In this document: piece after piece, positions 35,502 to 44,542 of the stretch
How the letters are laid out: each line of letters starts with the position of its first letter
Position numbering within the stretch: the stretch's first letter is position 1
NCBI RefSeq assembly: GCF_947259555.1
Contig: NZ_CAMYMD010000008.1
Coordinates: forward strand, 28,249 to 92,248
Direction of reading: 5' to 3'
Length of the DNA stretch: 64,000 nucleotides
From: an uncultured Roseovarius sp.
GTDB lineage: Bacteria > Pseudomonadota > Alphaproteobacteria > Rhodobacterales > Rhodobacteraceae
The notes under the pieces: generated by a model
What the model saw: the letters and a program-made list of their open reading frames with translations, nothing else
Database searches by the model: none
What the model was told of the DNA's origin: nothing
Program-made: the position numbers and the translations under genes

Positions 35502-37349
35502 GTGACACATGATCAGATGCTCATCTTCTCGATACTCGGTGCGACCATGGGGTTGTTCCTGTGGGGCCGACTTCGGCATGATGTTGTCGCCCTTGCGGCA
35601 CTGCTGGCGAGCGTCGTCGCGGGGCTGGTTCCGACGGACACGGCCTTTGCCGGGTTTGGCCACCCGGCGGTGATCACCGTGGCCTGCGTGCTGATCCTCA
35701 GTCAGGGATTGCAGAACACCGGTGCGGTGGACTGGCTGGCGCGCAGCGTGCTGCCGCGCGAGGCGGGGCGGTTGACCGGCATGCTGGCGCTGATGGGGCT
35801 GGGCGCGGCACTTTCGGGGTTCATGAACAACGTGGGCGCGATGGCGCTCTTGATGCCGGTGGCGGTGCAGTTGTCGGACCGGCTCGACCTCACGCCGGGG
35901 CAGGTGCTGATGCCGCTGGCCTTCGGCACCATTCTGGGTGGGATGACGACGCTGATCGGGACGCCGCCCAACCTGATCGTTTCGGGCTTTCGGAACGAGG
36001 CGGGGCTGGGGCATTTCGCGATCTTCGATTTTGCGCCCATCGGGGCGGCGGTCGCGGTGGCGGGGGTCCTCTTCGTGGTGTTTGTCGGCTGGCGGCTGGT
36101 GCCGGCGCGGCAATCCGCAGCCGGTGAGAGTTTTGACACCGGGGCCTATTTCACGGAACTGCGCGTGCCCGAGAAAAGCAAGGCCGTGGGCCTGACCCTG
36201 CGCGCATTCGAGCGCGAGATCGAGGACAGCGACACGCAGATCGTCGGCCTTGTGCGCAACGAGGTCCGGATCACCGCGCCGCATGGCGGGCGGCGCATCC
36301 GAGCCGATGACATTCTGGTTCTGGAAGCCGATGTGGATACGCTGGCCGAGGCGTTGTCGGTGTTCGACATCGAACTGGAAGAACACAAAGCGTCTGCGGA
36401 GGACGAGGAGGGGGAAGGCGAGACCCCGGCCGAATCTGAAAGCACCGAGGACGCGGAAGAGGATGAGGAGGACGACAGCCCGGCGCGCAATGACGAGATC
36501 GTTCTGCGCGAACTTGCCATCCTGCCCGGCTCGACCATTGTCGGGCGGTCGGCGAAGGACATCAAACTGCGCACGCGCTACGGGCTCAATCTGCTGGCGG
36601 TGTCGCGCGCCGGGCGCGCGCCGCGCGCCCGGCTGCGCACGCTTGATCTGAAATCCGGCGACCTGCTGCTGCTTCAGGGAGCCTCGGACGCGGTGTCGGG
36701 GTTTGTCAATGACACCGGCTGCGTGCCTCTGGGCGCGCGCGATCTGCGCATCCCCGACAAGCGCATGGCGATCGTCGCGGGCGCGATCATGCTGGGGGCA
36801 ATCGGGCTCGTGACCTTCGGGCTGTTGCCCGCTGCCGTCGCCTTCGCGCTCGGGGTGCTGGCCTCGATGGTGCTGCGCACGGTGCCGCTCAGGCAGGTTT
36901 ATACCGCTATCGACTGGCCGGTGATCGTGCTTCTGGCGGCCCTGATCCCGGTCGCGGGCACGATGCAGAGCACCGGCGCGGCCGACCTGCTGGCGCGGGT
37001 CCTGGTCGATACCATCGCGCAGGGCAATGCCGTGGTCGCCCTCGGTGTGGTGCTGATCACCACAATGTTCCTGTCGGATGTGATGAACAACGCCGCCACC
37101 GCCGCAGTCCTGTGTCCGGTCGCGCTTGGCATCGCCGGGACATTGGGCGTCAATCCCGACAGCTTTTTGATGGCTGTGGCGGTCGGGGCCTCCTGTGCGT
37201 TCCTCACGCCGATCGGGCACCAGAACAACACCCTGATCCTCGGGCCGGGCGGGTTCCGCTTTGGCGATTACTGGCGATTGGGGCTGCCGCTCGAAGCGCT
37301 GGTCGTCGTGGTCAGCCTGCCGCTGCTGCTGGTCGTCTGGCCGTTGTGA
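35502..37349 (+). CDS. SLC13-family permease with two TrkA-C (RCK_C) domains
   Basis: 615 residues from a GTG; an ATG at 35517 is an alternative. The N-terminal membrane half starts 'LIFSILGATMGLFLWGRLRH' and carries 'GFMNNVGAMALLMPVAVQLS' and 'GGMTTLIGTPPNLIVSGFRN'. The repeat in the C-terminal half is 'TMFLSDVMNNAATAAVLCPV' with 'LTPIGHQNNTLILGPGGFRF'. These are the paired SNT-type motifs of the DASS/SLC13 fold. Two TrkA-C domains (about 215-290 and 330-410) lie between the halves, separated by a strongly acidic linker ('ASAEDEEGEGETPAESESTE'). Likely Na+-coupled anion (sulfate or dicarboxylate) transport; the substrate is not readable. Confidence 0.9.
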   Translation: MTHDQMLIFSILGATMGLFLWGRLRHDVVALAALLASVVAGLVPTDTAFAGFGHPAVITVACVLILSQGLQNTGAVDWLARSVLPREAGRLTGMLALMGLGAALSGFMNNVGAMALLMPVAVQLSDRLDLTPGQVLMPLAFGTILGGMTTLIGTPPNLIVSGFRNEAGLGHFAIFDFAPIGAAVAVAGVLFVVFVGWRLVPARQSAAGESFDTGAYFTELRVPEKSKAVGLTLRAFEREIEDSDTQIVGLVRNEVRITAPHGGRRIRADDILVLEADVDTLAEALSVFDIELEEHKASAEDEEGEGETPAESESTEDAEEDEEDDSPARNDEIVLRELAILPGSTIVGRSAKDIKLRTRYGLNLLAVSRAGRAPRARLRTLDLKSGDLLLLQGASDAVSGFVNDTGCVPLGARDLRIPDKRMAIVAGAIMLGAIGLVTFGLLPAAVAFALGVLASMVLRTVPLRQVYTAIDWPVIVLLAALIPVAGTMQSTGAADLLARVLVDTIAQGNAVVALGVVLITTMFLSDVMNNAATAAVLCPVALGIAGTLGVNPDSFLMAVAVGASCAFLTPIGHQNNTLILGPGGFRFGDYWRLGLPLEALVVVVSLPLLLVVWPL

Positions 37350-38057
37350 CTTGTCGGTGAAAAGGCTGCATAGGCGGCCCGCCGCCTGCCAAAGCGCGTC
37401 GTCGGTTCGGACGGCTGCCTTTCGGATCAGTGATGTCACCTTTGAGACAGCCATCTCAAGGGGGTCGGGTCGGTGCTGTAGGACGGCAGAAACAGAGAAA
37501 CACGCGCCGACGTCGCGGATGGCGCGGATGGCGCGGGCGGCCCCCGGGGTCTTGTGGCGGGTCTTGTGGCGGGAGGCGCAGAGCGCGCCACGCCATTGTT
37601 TGCGTGCTCTGGCGGCGGGCAGGCATATTCTTCGGATGCAAAACAGACATGAGGTCGAGACTTCGGAACCGAGATTGGATGGAAACATCAACACCCAAGG
37701 GTTTGAAGCTTTCTGGGATCGTCATGCAGTTCTTGGCCGGTGAAGAGCCTTCCGGGGCCCTGTTCCCCTGAAACGTGACGGTTGGATAGCTACAGCGTTT
37801 CGACTTTTCGTTGAAACAGTCGTAACGCCGTAGTTCATTGATTTTGCGCAATTTCGAACCGAAAAAGTCTATCAACTTTTTCTGAGATTGCTTTATCGGG
37901 TGCGGAACTTGACGTTCAGCGGTGGATCGCAAAACCCGACGCCGGAGGCGGTCCGGCCCCATGCATTACTCCTGCCCGGCGCCTCGCCGCAAAGCTTTCC
38001 ACAACCCGGAACTTGACAGCACGCAGGGGGAAGTCACCGAAAAAACTGGGGGAAATT
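37350..38057. other. Non-coding gap of about 700 bases
   Basis: No convincing gene on either strand; the open frames lack ribosome sites and family features. Contents: a 12-base tandem duplication GTCTTGTGGCGG (37549-37572), an imperfect long hairpin at 37790-37833, and a hairpin GAAAAAGT-ctatca-ACTTTTTC (37861-37882). Base composition is lower in GC from about 37780 to 37900 than on either side. A small RNA is possible, but nothing proves it. Confidence 0.5.
37790..37833. repeat. Imperfect 15-base inverted repeat (hairpin)
   Basis: CTACAGCGTTTCGAC and GTCGTAACGCCGTAG face each other across 14 bases, with 12 of 15 positions paired. There is no T-run, so it is not an ordinary terminator. Confidence 0.5.
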
Positions 38058-38134
38058 TGGTAGCGGAGGAGGGACTTGAACCCCCGACACGCGGATTATG
38101 ATTCCGCTGCTCTAACCACCTGAGCTACTCCGCC
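38058..38134 (-). tRNA. tRNA-Met (CAT), elongator type
   Basis: 77 bases including an encoded CCA. The acceptor GGCGGAG pairs with CTCCGCT. The D arm contains TAGCTCAG, the anticodon arm is GCGGA-ATCATAA-TCCGC (anticodon CAT), and the T arm contains GGTTCAAGTCC. It lacks the initiator's C1-A72 mismatch. A lysidine-modified tRNA-Ile2 also has CAT, but the overall sequence is that of tRNA-Met. Confidence 0.92.
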
Positions 38135-38183
38135 AAACCGAGGCGGTAGGTAAGATAGCCGCGCGTGGGCGTCAAGGCGGAAA

Positions 38184-39665
38184 ATGAACCGGATGATGAA
38201 ACTTGTGACGGCGCGACGTTTCGCGCAGTGTTGCCGCATGACACCTGTCCCGCATCACATTTTGTCTGACATAAGCCGTATCGTGGGAGAGCGGTACGTG
38301 ACCACCGGCGCCGGACTCGAGCCCTGGTCGCGGGATTGGGCGGGGACGGTGGAATGGTCGCCGCTGGCGGTCGTGAGGCCAGCCGACGCACAGCAAGTGG
38401 CAGACATTGTGAAATTGGCCAACCGGCACCATCTCTCGGTCGTGCCGGTCTCTGGCAACACCAATCTGGTCAAGGGCACACAGGCTGAAGGGGCATTGAT
38501 GCTTTCGCTTGATCGCATGTCAGCCATACGGCAAATTCGACCCGATGCGCGGGTCGCTATTGTGGAAGCCGGGGTGGTTGTTCAGGACTTGCACGATGCT
38601 GCGGCCGAGCATGACCTGATCTTTCCGCTGAGTTTTGGGGCGCGTGGCTCGGCGATGATCGGAGGGGTTCTTTCGACCAATGCGGGCGGGGCGAACGTGC
38701 TGCGCTACGGCAATTCGCGCGATCTGTGCCTCGGGTTGGAGGTTGTTACGCCCAGAGGCGAAGTCATGAACCTCATGAGCGCGCTTCACAAGAACAACTC
38801 GGGCTACGACCTGCGCCATCTGATGATCGGGGCAGAGGGCACGCTCGGAATCATCACGGCGGCTGTGCTCAAGCTCTTTGCCCGACCGCGCGCCTACGCG
38901 ACGGCGATGGTGGCGGTGCCCTCTGTCGACGTTGCGCTGCGATTGCTCAACAGGGTGCAGGACGAGACCGGCGGCGCGGTCGAGGCGTTCGAATACATGC
39001 CGCGCAGCTTTGTCGACGCTCTGCTTGCGCGGTTTCCCGAGATGCGGCCGCCCTTCGCGCAGTCGTACGAGATCAGCATTCTGATCGAACTGGGGGCGCG
39101 CGCGCCGCGCGACGCGGTGCCTGATGGCGAAGGCTGCGTTCCGGTGACCGCGCATCTCGAAGACGTCCTGGCGAGCCTGTACGACGAGGGGTTGGTGCTG
39201 GACGCGGTGGTTGCTCAGTCCGAGGCGCAGCGGGCCGAGATCTGGGCGCGGCGCGAAGCGTCGGCGCAGATACTGAGGGTGCGCACGCCCATGGTCGAGA
39301 ATGACATCGCCGTGGCGACAGATCGGATGGCCGAACTCTTGCGGCGCATCAATTCCGTCAGCCAAGCGCTTGATCCGGATATTGAAAATACCGGGGTTGC
39401 GCATCTTGGCGATGGCAACCTGCACTATGTGGGGTGGCCTTCAAGGGATGATCCGGGGCTTTGCCGCGCGATTCAGAAGGCGGTTGAGGCGGAGGTGATT
39501 GCCCTCGGCGGCAGCTTTTCCGCCGAGCACGGCATCGGCATGTCCAAGCTGCCTGCGATGGCGGCGCACAAGGATGCGACTGCCCTCGACATGATGCGCT
39601 CGATCAAGGCGGCTGTCGATCCGAACGGCATCATGAACCCGGGCAAACTGATCCCTGGTGAATAA
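38184..39665 (+). CDS. FAD-linked 2-hydroxyacid-type dehydrogenase
   Basis: 493 residues from 38184, where AAGGCGG lies upstream; an ATG at 38238 ('MTPVPHHILSDISRI') gives a more family-like start. The FAD-binding type 4 (PCMH) domain has 'VVPVSGNTNLVKGTQ' and 'GSAMIGGVLSTNAGGANVLR' followed by 'NSGYDLRHLMIGAEGTLGII'. The C-terminal cap has 'VAHLGDGNLHYVGWP', 'SAEHGIGMSKLPAM' and 'PNGIMNPGKLIPGE'. These are the motifs of D-lactate/D-2-hydroxyglutarate/glycolate (GlcD-like) dehydrogenases. The substrate is not determinable. It abuts hemC tail to tail. Confidence 0.92.
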   Translation: MNRMMKLVTARRFAQCCRMTPVPHHILSDISRIVGERYVTTGAGLEPWSRDWAGTVEWSPLAVVRPADAQQVADIVKLANRHHLSVVPVSGNTNLVKGTQAEGALMLSLDRMSAIRQIRPDARVAIVEAGVVVQDLHDAAAEHDLIFPLSFGARGSAMIGGVLSTNAGGANVLRYGNSRDLCLGLEVVTPRGEVMNLMSALHKNNSGYDLRHLMIGAEGTLGIITAAVLKLFARPRAYATAMVAVPSVDVALRLLNRVQDETGGAVEAFEYMPRSFVDALLARFPEMRPPFAQSYEISILIELGARAPRDAVPDGEGCVPVTAHLEDVLASLYDEGLVLDAVVAQSEAQRAEIWARREASAQILRVRTPMVENDIAVATDRMAELLRRINSVSQALDPDIENTGVAHLGDGNLHYVGWPSRDDPGLCRAIQKAVEAEVIALGGSFSAEHGIGMSKLPAMAAHKDATALDMMRSIKAAVDPNGIMNPGKLIPGE

Positions 39666-39666
39666 T

Positions 39667-40614
39667 CTACTCGCGCCAGTCGAAAAAACCGTCGCCCGCT
39701 TGGGCCAGAAGCTTGCCTGCCATGTCGCGGCCCAGTTCTGCACCGTCTTCAATCGGTGCGGTCTGATCGTCGTTCAGACACTCGCTGCCGTCGGGGCGCA
39801 GGATCTCTCCGCGCAGGCGCAAGGTACCGCCATCGAGATCCGCAAGCCCCGCGATGGGTGTCTCGCATGAGCCATCAAGCGCCGCCAGAAACGCGCGTTC
39901 CGATGCCAGGCGCTGGCCGGTCTCTTTGTGATGAATTGCGGCCAGCATGTCTGCCGTTCGTGTGTCATCCGCACGACGCTCTATCCCGATTGCCCCTTGC
40001 GCCACGGCGGGCAGCATCACCTCGGGGGCGATCACCGATGTGGCGACATCCGGCCGTGCCAGCCGGTTCAATCCGGCCATGGCGAGGAACGTGCAGGCGG
40101 CGACATCATCATCGAGTTTCTTCAATCGCGTCTGTACATTGCCGCGAAATTCCACAACCTCGAGATGGGGGTAGGCGACCAGGACTTGCGCCCGGCGTCT
40201 GAGAGACGATGTGCCGACCTTAGCGCCGGCGGGCAGATCTGCGAGTGATGCGACAGCGGGGGAGACGAACGCATCGCGCGGGTCTTCGCGCGGAAGGTAG
40301 GTGTCGAGCGATAGTCCCTCGGGTTGCAGGACCGGCATGTCCTTCATCGAATGTACCGCGATGTCGATTTCGCCGGAGAGCAGCGCCTGTTCAATCTCTC
40401 GCGTGAACAATCCCTTGCCGCCAATCTCTTTGAGCGGCCGGTCGGTGATGCGATCGCCTGTCGTCTTTATGACAACGATTTCAAAAGCCTCTTCGGGCAA
40501 GTCGAAGGCTGAGCCGAGCCGTTCGCGCGTTTCATACGCCTGTGCAAGCGCCAGAGGCGATCCGCGGGTGCCAATCTTGAGGGGGTGGGACGGGGTGGGC
40601 AAATCGAGTGTCAT
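39667..40614 (-). CDS. hemC: Hydroxymethylbilane synthase
   Basis: 315 residues. It polymerises four porphobilinogens to hydroxymethylbilane in tetrapyrrole synthesis. N-terminal 'LKIGTRGSPLALAQAYETRE', then 'TTGDRITDRPLKEIGGKGLF' and 'HSMKDMPVLQPEGL', and the dipyrromethane cofactor Cys in 'LDGSCETPIAGLA' (about residue 250). It is divergent from hemE, 94 bases away, so the two heme genes may share a control region. Confidence 0.98.
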   Translation of the reverse strand: MTLDLPTPSHPLKIGTRGSPLALAQAYETRERLGSAFDLPEEAFEIVVIKTTGDRITDRPLKEIGGKGLFTREIEQALLSGEIDIAVHSMKDMPVLQPEGLSLDTYLPREDPRDAFVSPAVASLADLPAGAKVGTSSLRRRAQVLVAYPHLEVVEFRGNVQTRLKKLDDDVAACTFLAMAGLNRLARPDVATSVIAPEVMLPAVAQGAIGIERRADDTRTADMLAAIHHKETGQRLASERAFLAALDGSCETPIAGLADLDGGTLRLRGEILRPDGSECLNDDQTAPIEDGAELGRDMAGKLLAQAGDGFFDWRE

Positions 40615-40708
40615 GGCAGAGGTTTAGACGTGACAAAGCGACGTGGCAAGCGCCAGGCGCTTGACATCATCCCGTCCCGAGGCGACCACAGTCAAAACGG
40701 AGGACGTG

Positions 40709-41755
40709 ATGCCCGCGCAAAAGACAATTCTAAGAGCCCTTGCAGGCGAGACCCTGCCTACGCCGCCGATCTGGATGATGCGGCAGGCCGGGCGCTATCT
40801 GCCCGAGTACAGGGCGACCCGAGCGCAGGCCGGAGATTTTCTTTCTCTGTGTTACAACAGTGACTTGGCGACCGAAGTTACACTTCAGCCGATGCGCCGA
40901 TACAATTTCGACGCGGCGATCCTGTTTGCCGATATCCTGCTCTTGCCTCAGGCACTCGGAGCGGACCTGTGGTTTGTCACCGGCGAAGGACCACGGCTAT
41001 CAACGATTACCGACCGCACCGGTCTGGACCGGTTGAAGCCGGTGGAGGACATTCACGAAACGCTCAATCCGATTTATCAGACTGTACGCAATCTCTCGGG
41101 TGCCCTGTCGAAAGAGACCACGCTGATTGGATTCGCGGGCGCGCCGTGGACTGTTGCAACCTATATGATTGCCGGTCGCGGGACACCCGATCAGGGGCCC
41201 GCGCATGCGCTGAAGGCCGAGAACAAGGAGGTCTTCGAAGCGCTTATTGAGCGGTTGACCGAGGGCACGATCGAATATCTTTCTGCCCAGATCGACGCGG
41301 GCGCGGAGGTCGTCAAGCTTTTCGACAGCTGGGCCGGTTCACTGAAAGGTGAGGATTTTGATGCCTATGCTGTTGCCCCTGCGCAGCGGATCATTTCTGA
41401 ACTGAAAGCACGTCATCCCGGTGTTCCGGTGATCGCGTTTCCGCGTGAAGCCGGGGACAACTATATCGGGTTTCGGGCAAGGACCGGTGCCGATTGTGTT
41501 GCTGTGGATGATTCCGTGAGCGCCGCGTGGGTCGCCGAGAATGTCCAGAAGGACGGCTGTGTTCAGGGTAATCTGAAGTCGTCCCACATGGTCACTGGTG
41601 GAGACGCGCTGGTGCAGGAGACCCGAGCCATCGTCAAAGCATTGGCCAACGGTCCGCACATCTTCAATCTAGGACATGGGATCACGCCGGATGCGGATCC
41701 CGATAACGTTCAGCTGATGATTGATACGGTTCGTGAAACCGCGCGTGACGGCTGA
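40709..41755 (+). CDS. hemE: Uroporphyrinogen decarboxylase
   Basis: 348 residues from the ATG at 40709, with an ideal GGAGG six bases upstream. It converts uroporphyrinogen III to coproporphyrinogen III. The N-terminal signature '[17 protein letters not shown]' is present, with the catalytic Asp in '[16 protein letters not shown]' and '[18 protein letters not shown]'. The C-terminal '[20 protein letters not shown]' completes it. Divergent from hemC. Confidence 0.98.
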   Translation: MPAQKTILRALAGETLPTPPIWMMRQAGRYLPEYRATRAQAGDFLSLCYNSDLATEVTLQPMRRYNFDAAILFADILLLPQALGADLWFVTGEGPRLSTITDRTGLDRLKPVEDIHETLNPIYQTVRNLSGALSKETTLIGFAGAPWTVATYMIAGRGTPDQGPAHALKAENKEVFEALIERLTEGTIEYLSAQIDAGAEVVKLFDSWAGSLKGEDFDAYAVAPAQRIISELKARHPGVPVIAFPREAGDNYIGFRARTGADCVAVDDSVSAAWVAENVQKDGCVQGNLKSSHMVTGGDALVQETRAIVKALANGPHIFNLGHGITPDADPDNVQLMIDTVRETARDG

Positions 41756-41927
41756 CGCGGGTTGCCAGCTCGCCTAGTGTGCCAAGGTGACTGACATTCC
41801 GGCCGTGTCACGTGTTGATCGGCGCACGGGATTGAATACAAGAGCGTAAAAACGACCCCTGGGCATGTCGCAGTCTGGCGCGCCATCCCACAAAGGATTC
41901 GCAGTCTGTAAGTCGGAGGATATACCG

Positions 41928-43271
41928 ATGAACAGACCGTACCGGGAGACACGCAAGATCGACCCGACCCGTGGGGCGATGCTTGCAGACAACACGCCGA
42001 ATGACGCCGACCGGATAGAGATCGGGCCGACACGACTGGCCTTTGCAGAGTGGCAAGCTGCGGGATTGAACCTGCCCGATCTTCAAGCGATGCGGCGCTA
42101 TCGCTGGGAGCGTCTCACGCGGCATGTCATTGATCGCGATTACGCCGGTCTGCTGATGTTTGACCCGCTCAACATCCGTTATGCGACCGACAGCACCAAT
42201 ATGCAGCTGTGGAACACCCATAACCCGTTTCGCGCGGTGCTGCTCTGTGCCGATGGGCATATGGTGATCTGGGATTACAAGAACGCGCCGTTTCTGTCGT
42301 CGTTCAACCCGCTGGTGCGCGAGGTCCGTTCAGGCGCGGATCTGTTTTATTTTGACAGGGGCGACAAGGTCGATGTCGCGGCAGATGTTTTCGCGGGCGA
42401 TGTGCGCATAATCCTGTCCGAGCATGCGCCGGGTAACATGCGACTCGCGGTGGACAAGCCGATGCTCCACGGGCTGCGCGCGTTAGAGGCGCAGGGATTG
42501 CAGGTGATGGAGGGCGAGGAGGTCACCGAGAAGGCGCGCAGCGTCAAAGGCCCCGACGAGATACTGGCGATGCGCTGTGCCAACCATGCCTGCGAGACCG
42601 CAGTGCGCGCGATGGAGGATTTTGCCCGCGCGCATGTTGGCGATGGCAAGACCTGCGAGGATGACATCTGGGCGGTCCTGCACGCCGAGAACATCAAACG
42701 CGGCGGTGAATGGATCGAAACCCGGCTGTTGGCCAGTGGACCAAGGTCAAATCCATGGTTTCAGGAATGCGGACCCCGGGTGTGCCAGCGAAACGAGATC
42801 ATCAGTTTCGATACTGATCTGATCGGGTCATACGGGATATGTATCGACATTTCGCGCAGCTGGTGGATCGGTGATCGCGCGCCGCGGCCGGACATGATCT
42901 ATGCCATGCAGCATGCGGTCGAGCATATCCGCAGCAATATGGAGATGCTTAAACCGGGGGTGAATATTCAGGATCTGAGCCGCAATACCCATGTGCTGGA
43001 CAACAGATTTCAGGCGCAGAAATATGGCTGCCTGATGCATGGCGTGGGTCTGTGCGATGAATGGCCTTTGGTGGCGTACCCGGAGAATATGGTCGACGGC
43101 GCCTTCGATTATGAACTGGAGGCAGGCATGACGCTATGTGTGGAGGCGCTTGTGGGCGAAGTCGGCGGGGATTTCTCGATCAAGCTTGAGGATCAGGTTC
43201 TCATCACCGAGGACGGCCATGAGAACCTGACACGATACCCGTTTGACTCCGCATTGATGGGCGAGGCTTAA
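41928..43271 (+). CDS. dddP: Dimethylsulfoniopropionate lyase DddP
   Basis: 447 residues from an ATG with CGGAGG upstream. DddP cleaves DMSP to dimethylsulfide and acrylate and is an M24-metallopeptidase-like metalloenzyme in the cytoplasm. All residues reported for the Ruegeria enzyme are present at the same numbers: metal ligands Asp295, Asp297, Asp307, His371, Glu406 and Glu421, plus Trp95 and Tyr366 of the substrate pocket. The motifs are 'SFDTDLIGSYGICIDIS', 'LMHGVGLCDEWP' and 'CVEALVGEVGGDFS'. No DMSP transporter or acrylate-processing genes are beside it; hemE is upstream and a small membrane protein gene overlaps its end on the other strand. Confidence 0.98.
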   Translation: MNRPYRETRKIDPTRGAMLADNTPNDADRIEIGPTRLAFAEWQAAGLNLPDLQAMRRYRWERLTRHVIDRDYAGLLMFDPLNIRYATDSTNMQLWNTHNPFRAVLLCADGHMVIWDYKNAPFLSSFNPLVREVRSGADLFYFDRGDKVDVAADVFAGDVRIILSEHAPGNMRLAVDKPMLHGLRALEAQGLQVMEGEEVTEKARSVKGPDEILAMRCANHACETAVRAMEDFARAHVGDGKTCEDDIWAVLHAENIKRGGEWIETRLLASGPRSNPWFQECGPRVCQRNEIISFDTDLIGSYGICIDISRSWWIGDRAPRPDMIYAMQHAVEHIRSNMEMLKPGVNIQDLSRNTHVLDNRFQAQKYGCLMHGVGLCDEWPLVAYPENMVDGAFDYELEAGMTLCVEALVGEVGGDFSIKLEDQVLITEDGHENLTRYPFDSALMGEA

Positions 43272-43483
43272 CGGGCGCTTGGTGTTGCGGTCCAATGGGA
43301 GCGCATTACGTTGCCGTGCCAATCCTGCGTGATGTGGGCCTGGTCTGCGAGGTCGGGCGACGGGGCCGGCAGGGCAAGGGCCATGGCGATGGCGGCGAAC
43401 ACGATTGCCGCGATTGGCGCGACTGCCGGCAAAGCGGGTTTGTGGCGGGAGGCGTTGGCGCTGAGGCATATGTCATGGGGCAT
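43268..43483 (-). CDS. Small single-helix membrane or exported protein
   Basis: 71 residues. A good ribosome site (AAGGA, seven bases before the ATG) supports it. A short polar N-terminus precedes one hydrophobic segment ('PIAAIVFAAIAMALALPAP', about 22-40), then a polar tail 'HITQDWHGNVMRSHWTATPS'. It overlaps the end of dddP by four bases on the opposite strand. I recall similar small proteins in Rhodobacterales but no named family. It could be a signal peptide plus mature tail or an inner-membrane anchor. Confidence 0.6.
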   Translation of the reverse strand: MPHDICLSANASRHKPALPAVAPIAAIVFAAIAMALALPAPSPDLADQAHITQDWHGNVMRSHWTATPSAR

Positions 43484-43569
43484 TGGTCTGTCCTTTTGGC
43501 GTTGCAAGATGCAATCAGACATACGCAGCCTGGATGCATTTCAAAAACTAATTTTTAACATCAAGTATA

Positions 43570-44334
43570 TCACGAAGTGTGATTGTTTGCTGTGGCTTTG
43601 ACTTGGCCATCTGATCCGGTTGCTCGTGTCGGATCAAAGAGGCAAGCCCGGTCGCGCCCCTCATTCTTTGCGTGGTAAAGCGCGCTATCGGCCTGTTGTA
43701 TGGCGGTTTCGACCGAGCCGCCCGGAGGCAGGGCGGCGACGCCAAAACTGGCCGTGAGAACAAGCGCGCGGTCCTCAAAGAAAACCGGGCTTTGGCGGAC
43801 GCGCTGAGCGAGGCGGCGGGCGGCGGCGTAGCCGTGTTCCATGGTCGTGTCGCCAAGCAGGATCACGAATTCTTCGCCGCCAAACCGGGCGACAAGATCG
43901 TCCGCGCGGCAATTGCCGGAAAGGATGGCGGCGAACTGGCGAAGCGCCTGATCGCCCGCGGTATGGCCATGAGTGTCATTGAAGTCCTTGAACCGGTCGA
44001 TGTCTGCGACGATCACGGCGCAGTGTCGGTCGCCAAGGTTATTTGCCCGGCTCAGCAGGCTTGCTCTGCTGGCCACGCCGGTCAATTGATCATGGCAAAG
44101 CGCATGTTCCAGCCAGACCGCGCGCAGCTGTATCTGGCGCATGCGCTGACCAATCGCATAAGAAATCGGCGCGGCGAGAATGACCGCGATGATCGCCCCC
44201 GGCAGCAGCGTGCGCCCCAGGAGGTCAGCAGGCAGGAAAAGCTGGCGCAGTATCAGGCTGCCGCCGAGAACGGCAAGACAGATCAGAAATGTGAAACGGC
44301 GTACGTCGCCGCGTGTCTGTATGTGCCACGCCAT
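43570..44334 (-). CDS. Membrane-bound diguanylate cyclase (GGDEF)
   Basis: 254 residues from the ATG at 44334. The open frame runs on upstream through the antisense of the next gene, but that part is a shadow. Two N-terminal membrane helices ('FTFLICLAVLGGSLILRQLF', 'LLPGAIIAVILAAPISYAIG') are followed by a GGDEF domain: 'HDQLTGVASRASLLSRA', 'VADIDRFKDFNDTHGHTAGD', and the signature 'ARFGGEEFVILL'. GGEEF is catalytically competent, so it should make cyclic di-GMP. No EAL domain and no sensory domain beyond the helices. Confidence 0.93.
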   Translation of the reverse strand: MAWHIQTRGDVRRFTFLICLAVLGGSLILRQLFLPADLLGRTLLPGAIIAVILAAPISYAIGQRMRQIQLRAVWLEHALCHDQLTGVASRASLLSRANNLGDRHCAVIVADIDRFKDFNDTHGHTAGDQALRQFAAILSGNCRADDLVARFGGEEFVILLGDTTMEHGYAAARRLAQRVRQSPVFFEDRALVLTASFGVAALPPGGSVETAIQQADSALYHAKNEGRDRACLFDPTRATGSDGQVKATANNHTS

Positions 44335-44542
44335 CAGTCCCTGCTCCCAAATAGCTCTGTGAGAAGTATCCCCACTCGGGGTTAACGACTGGTGCGTTTG
44401 GAGTGGCTGCCAGTTTTGGAGTACCGGGCATTTTACGCGAATGCGACATTGCCTCACCTTCGTGTTACTTCCGGACGGGGTGGGGTGGCGGAGTGTGCGG
44501 CGGCCCCATAGTTTGTCACGGACACCGGAATGAGGATGACAA

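Noticed and set aside
35376..37694. Very long open frame (over 700 residues) on the minus strand
   Set aside because: It is an antisense shadow of the SLC13 permease, with Arg/His/Gln-rich low-complexity translation typical of reversed GC-rich codons.
37456..37962. Possible gene of 168 residues in the 700-base gap
   Set aside because: No ribosome site, and the second half is a Pro/Arg-rich translation of repeats; the codon pattern is not gene-like.
38058..38134. Reading the CAT tRNA as initiator tRNA or as tRNA-Ile2
   Set aside because: It pairs at the first acceptor position (G-T) and lacks the initiator's unpaired end; the body matches elongator tRNA-Met better than tRNA-Ile2.
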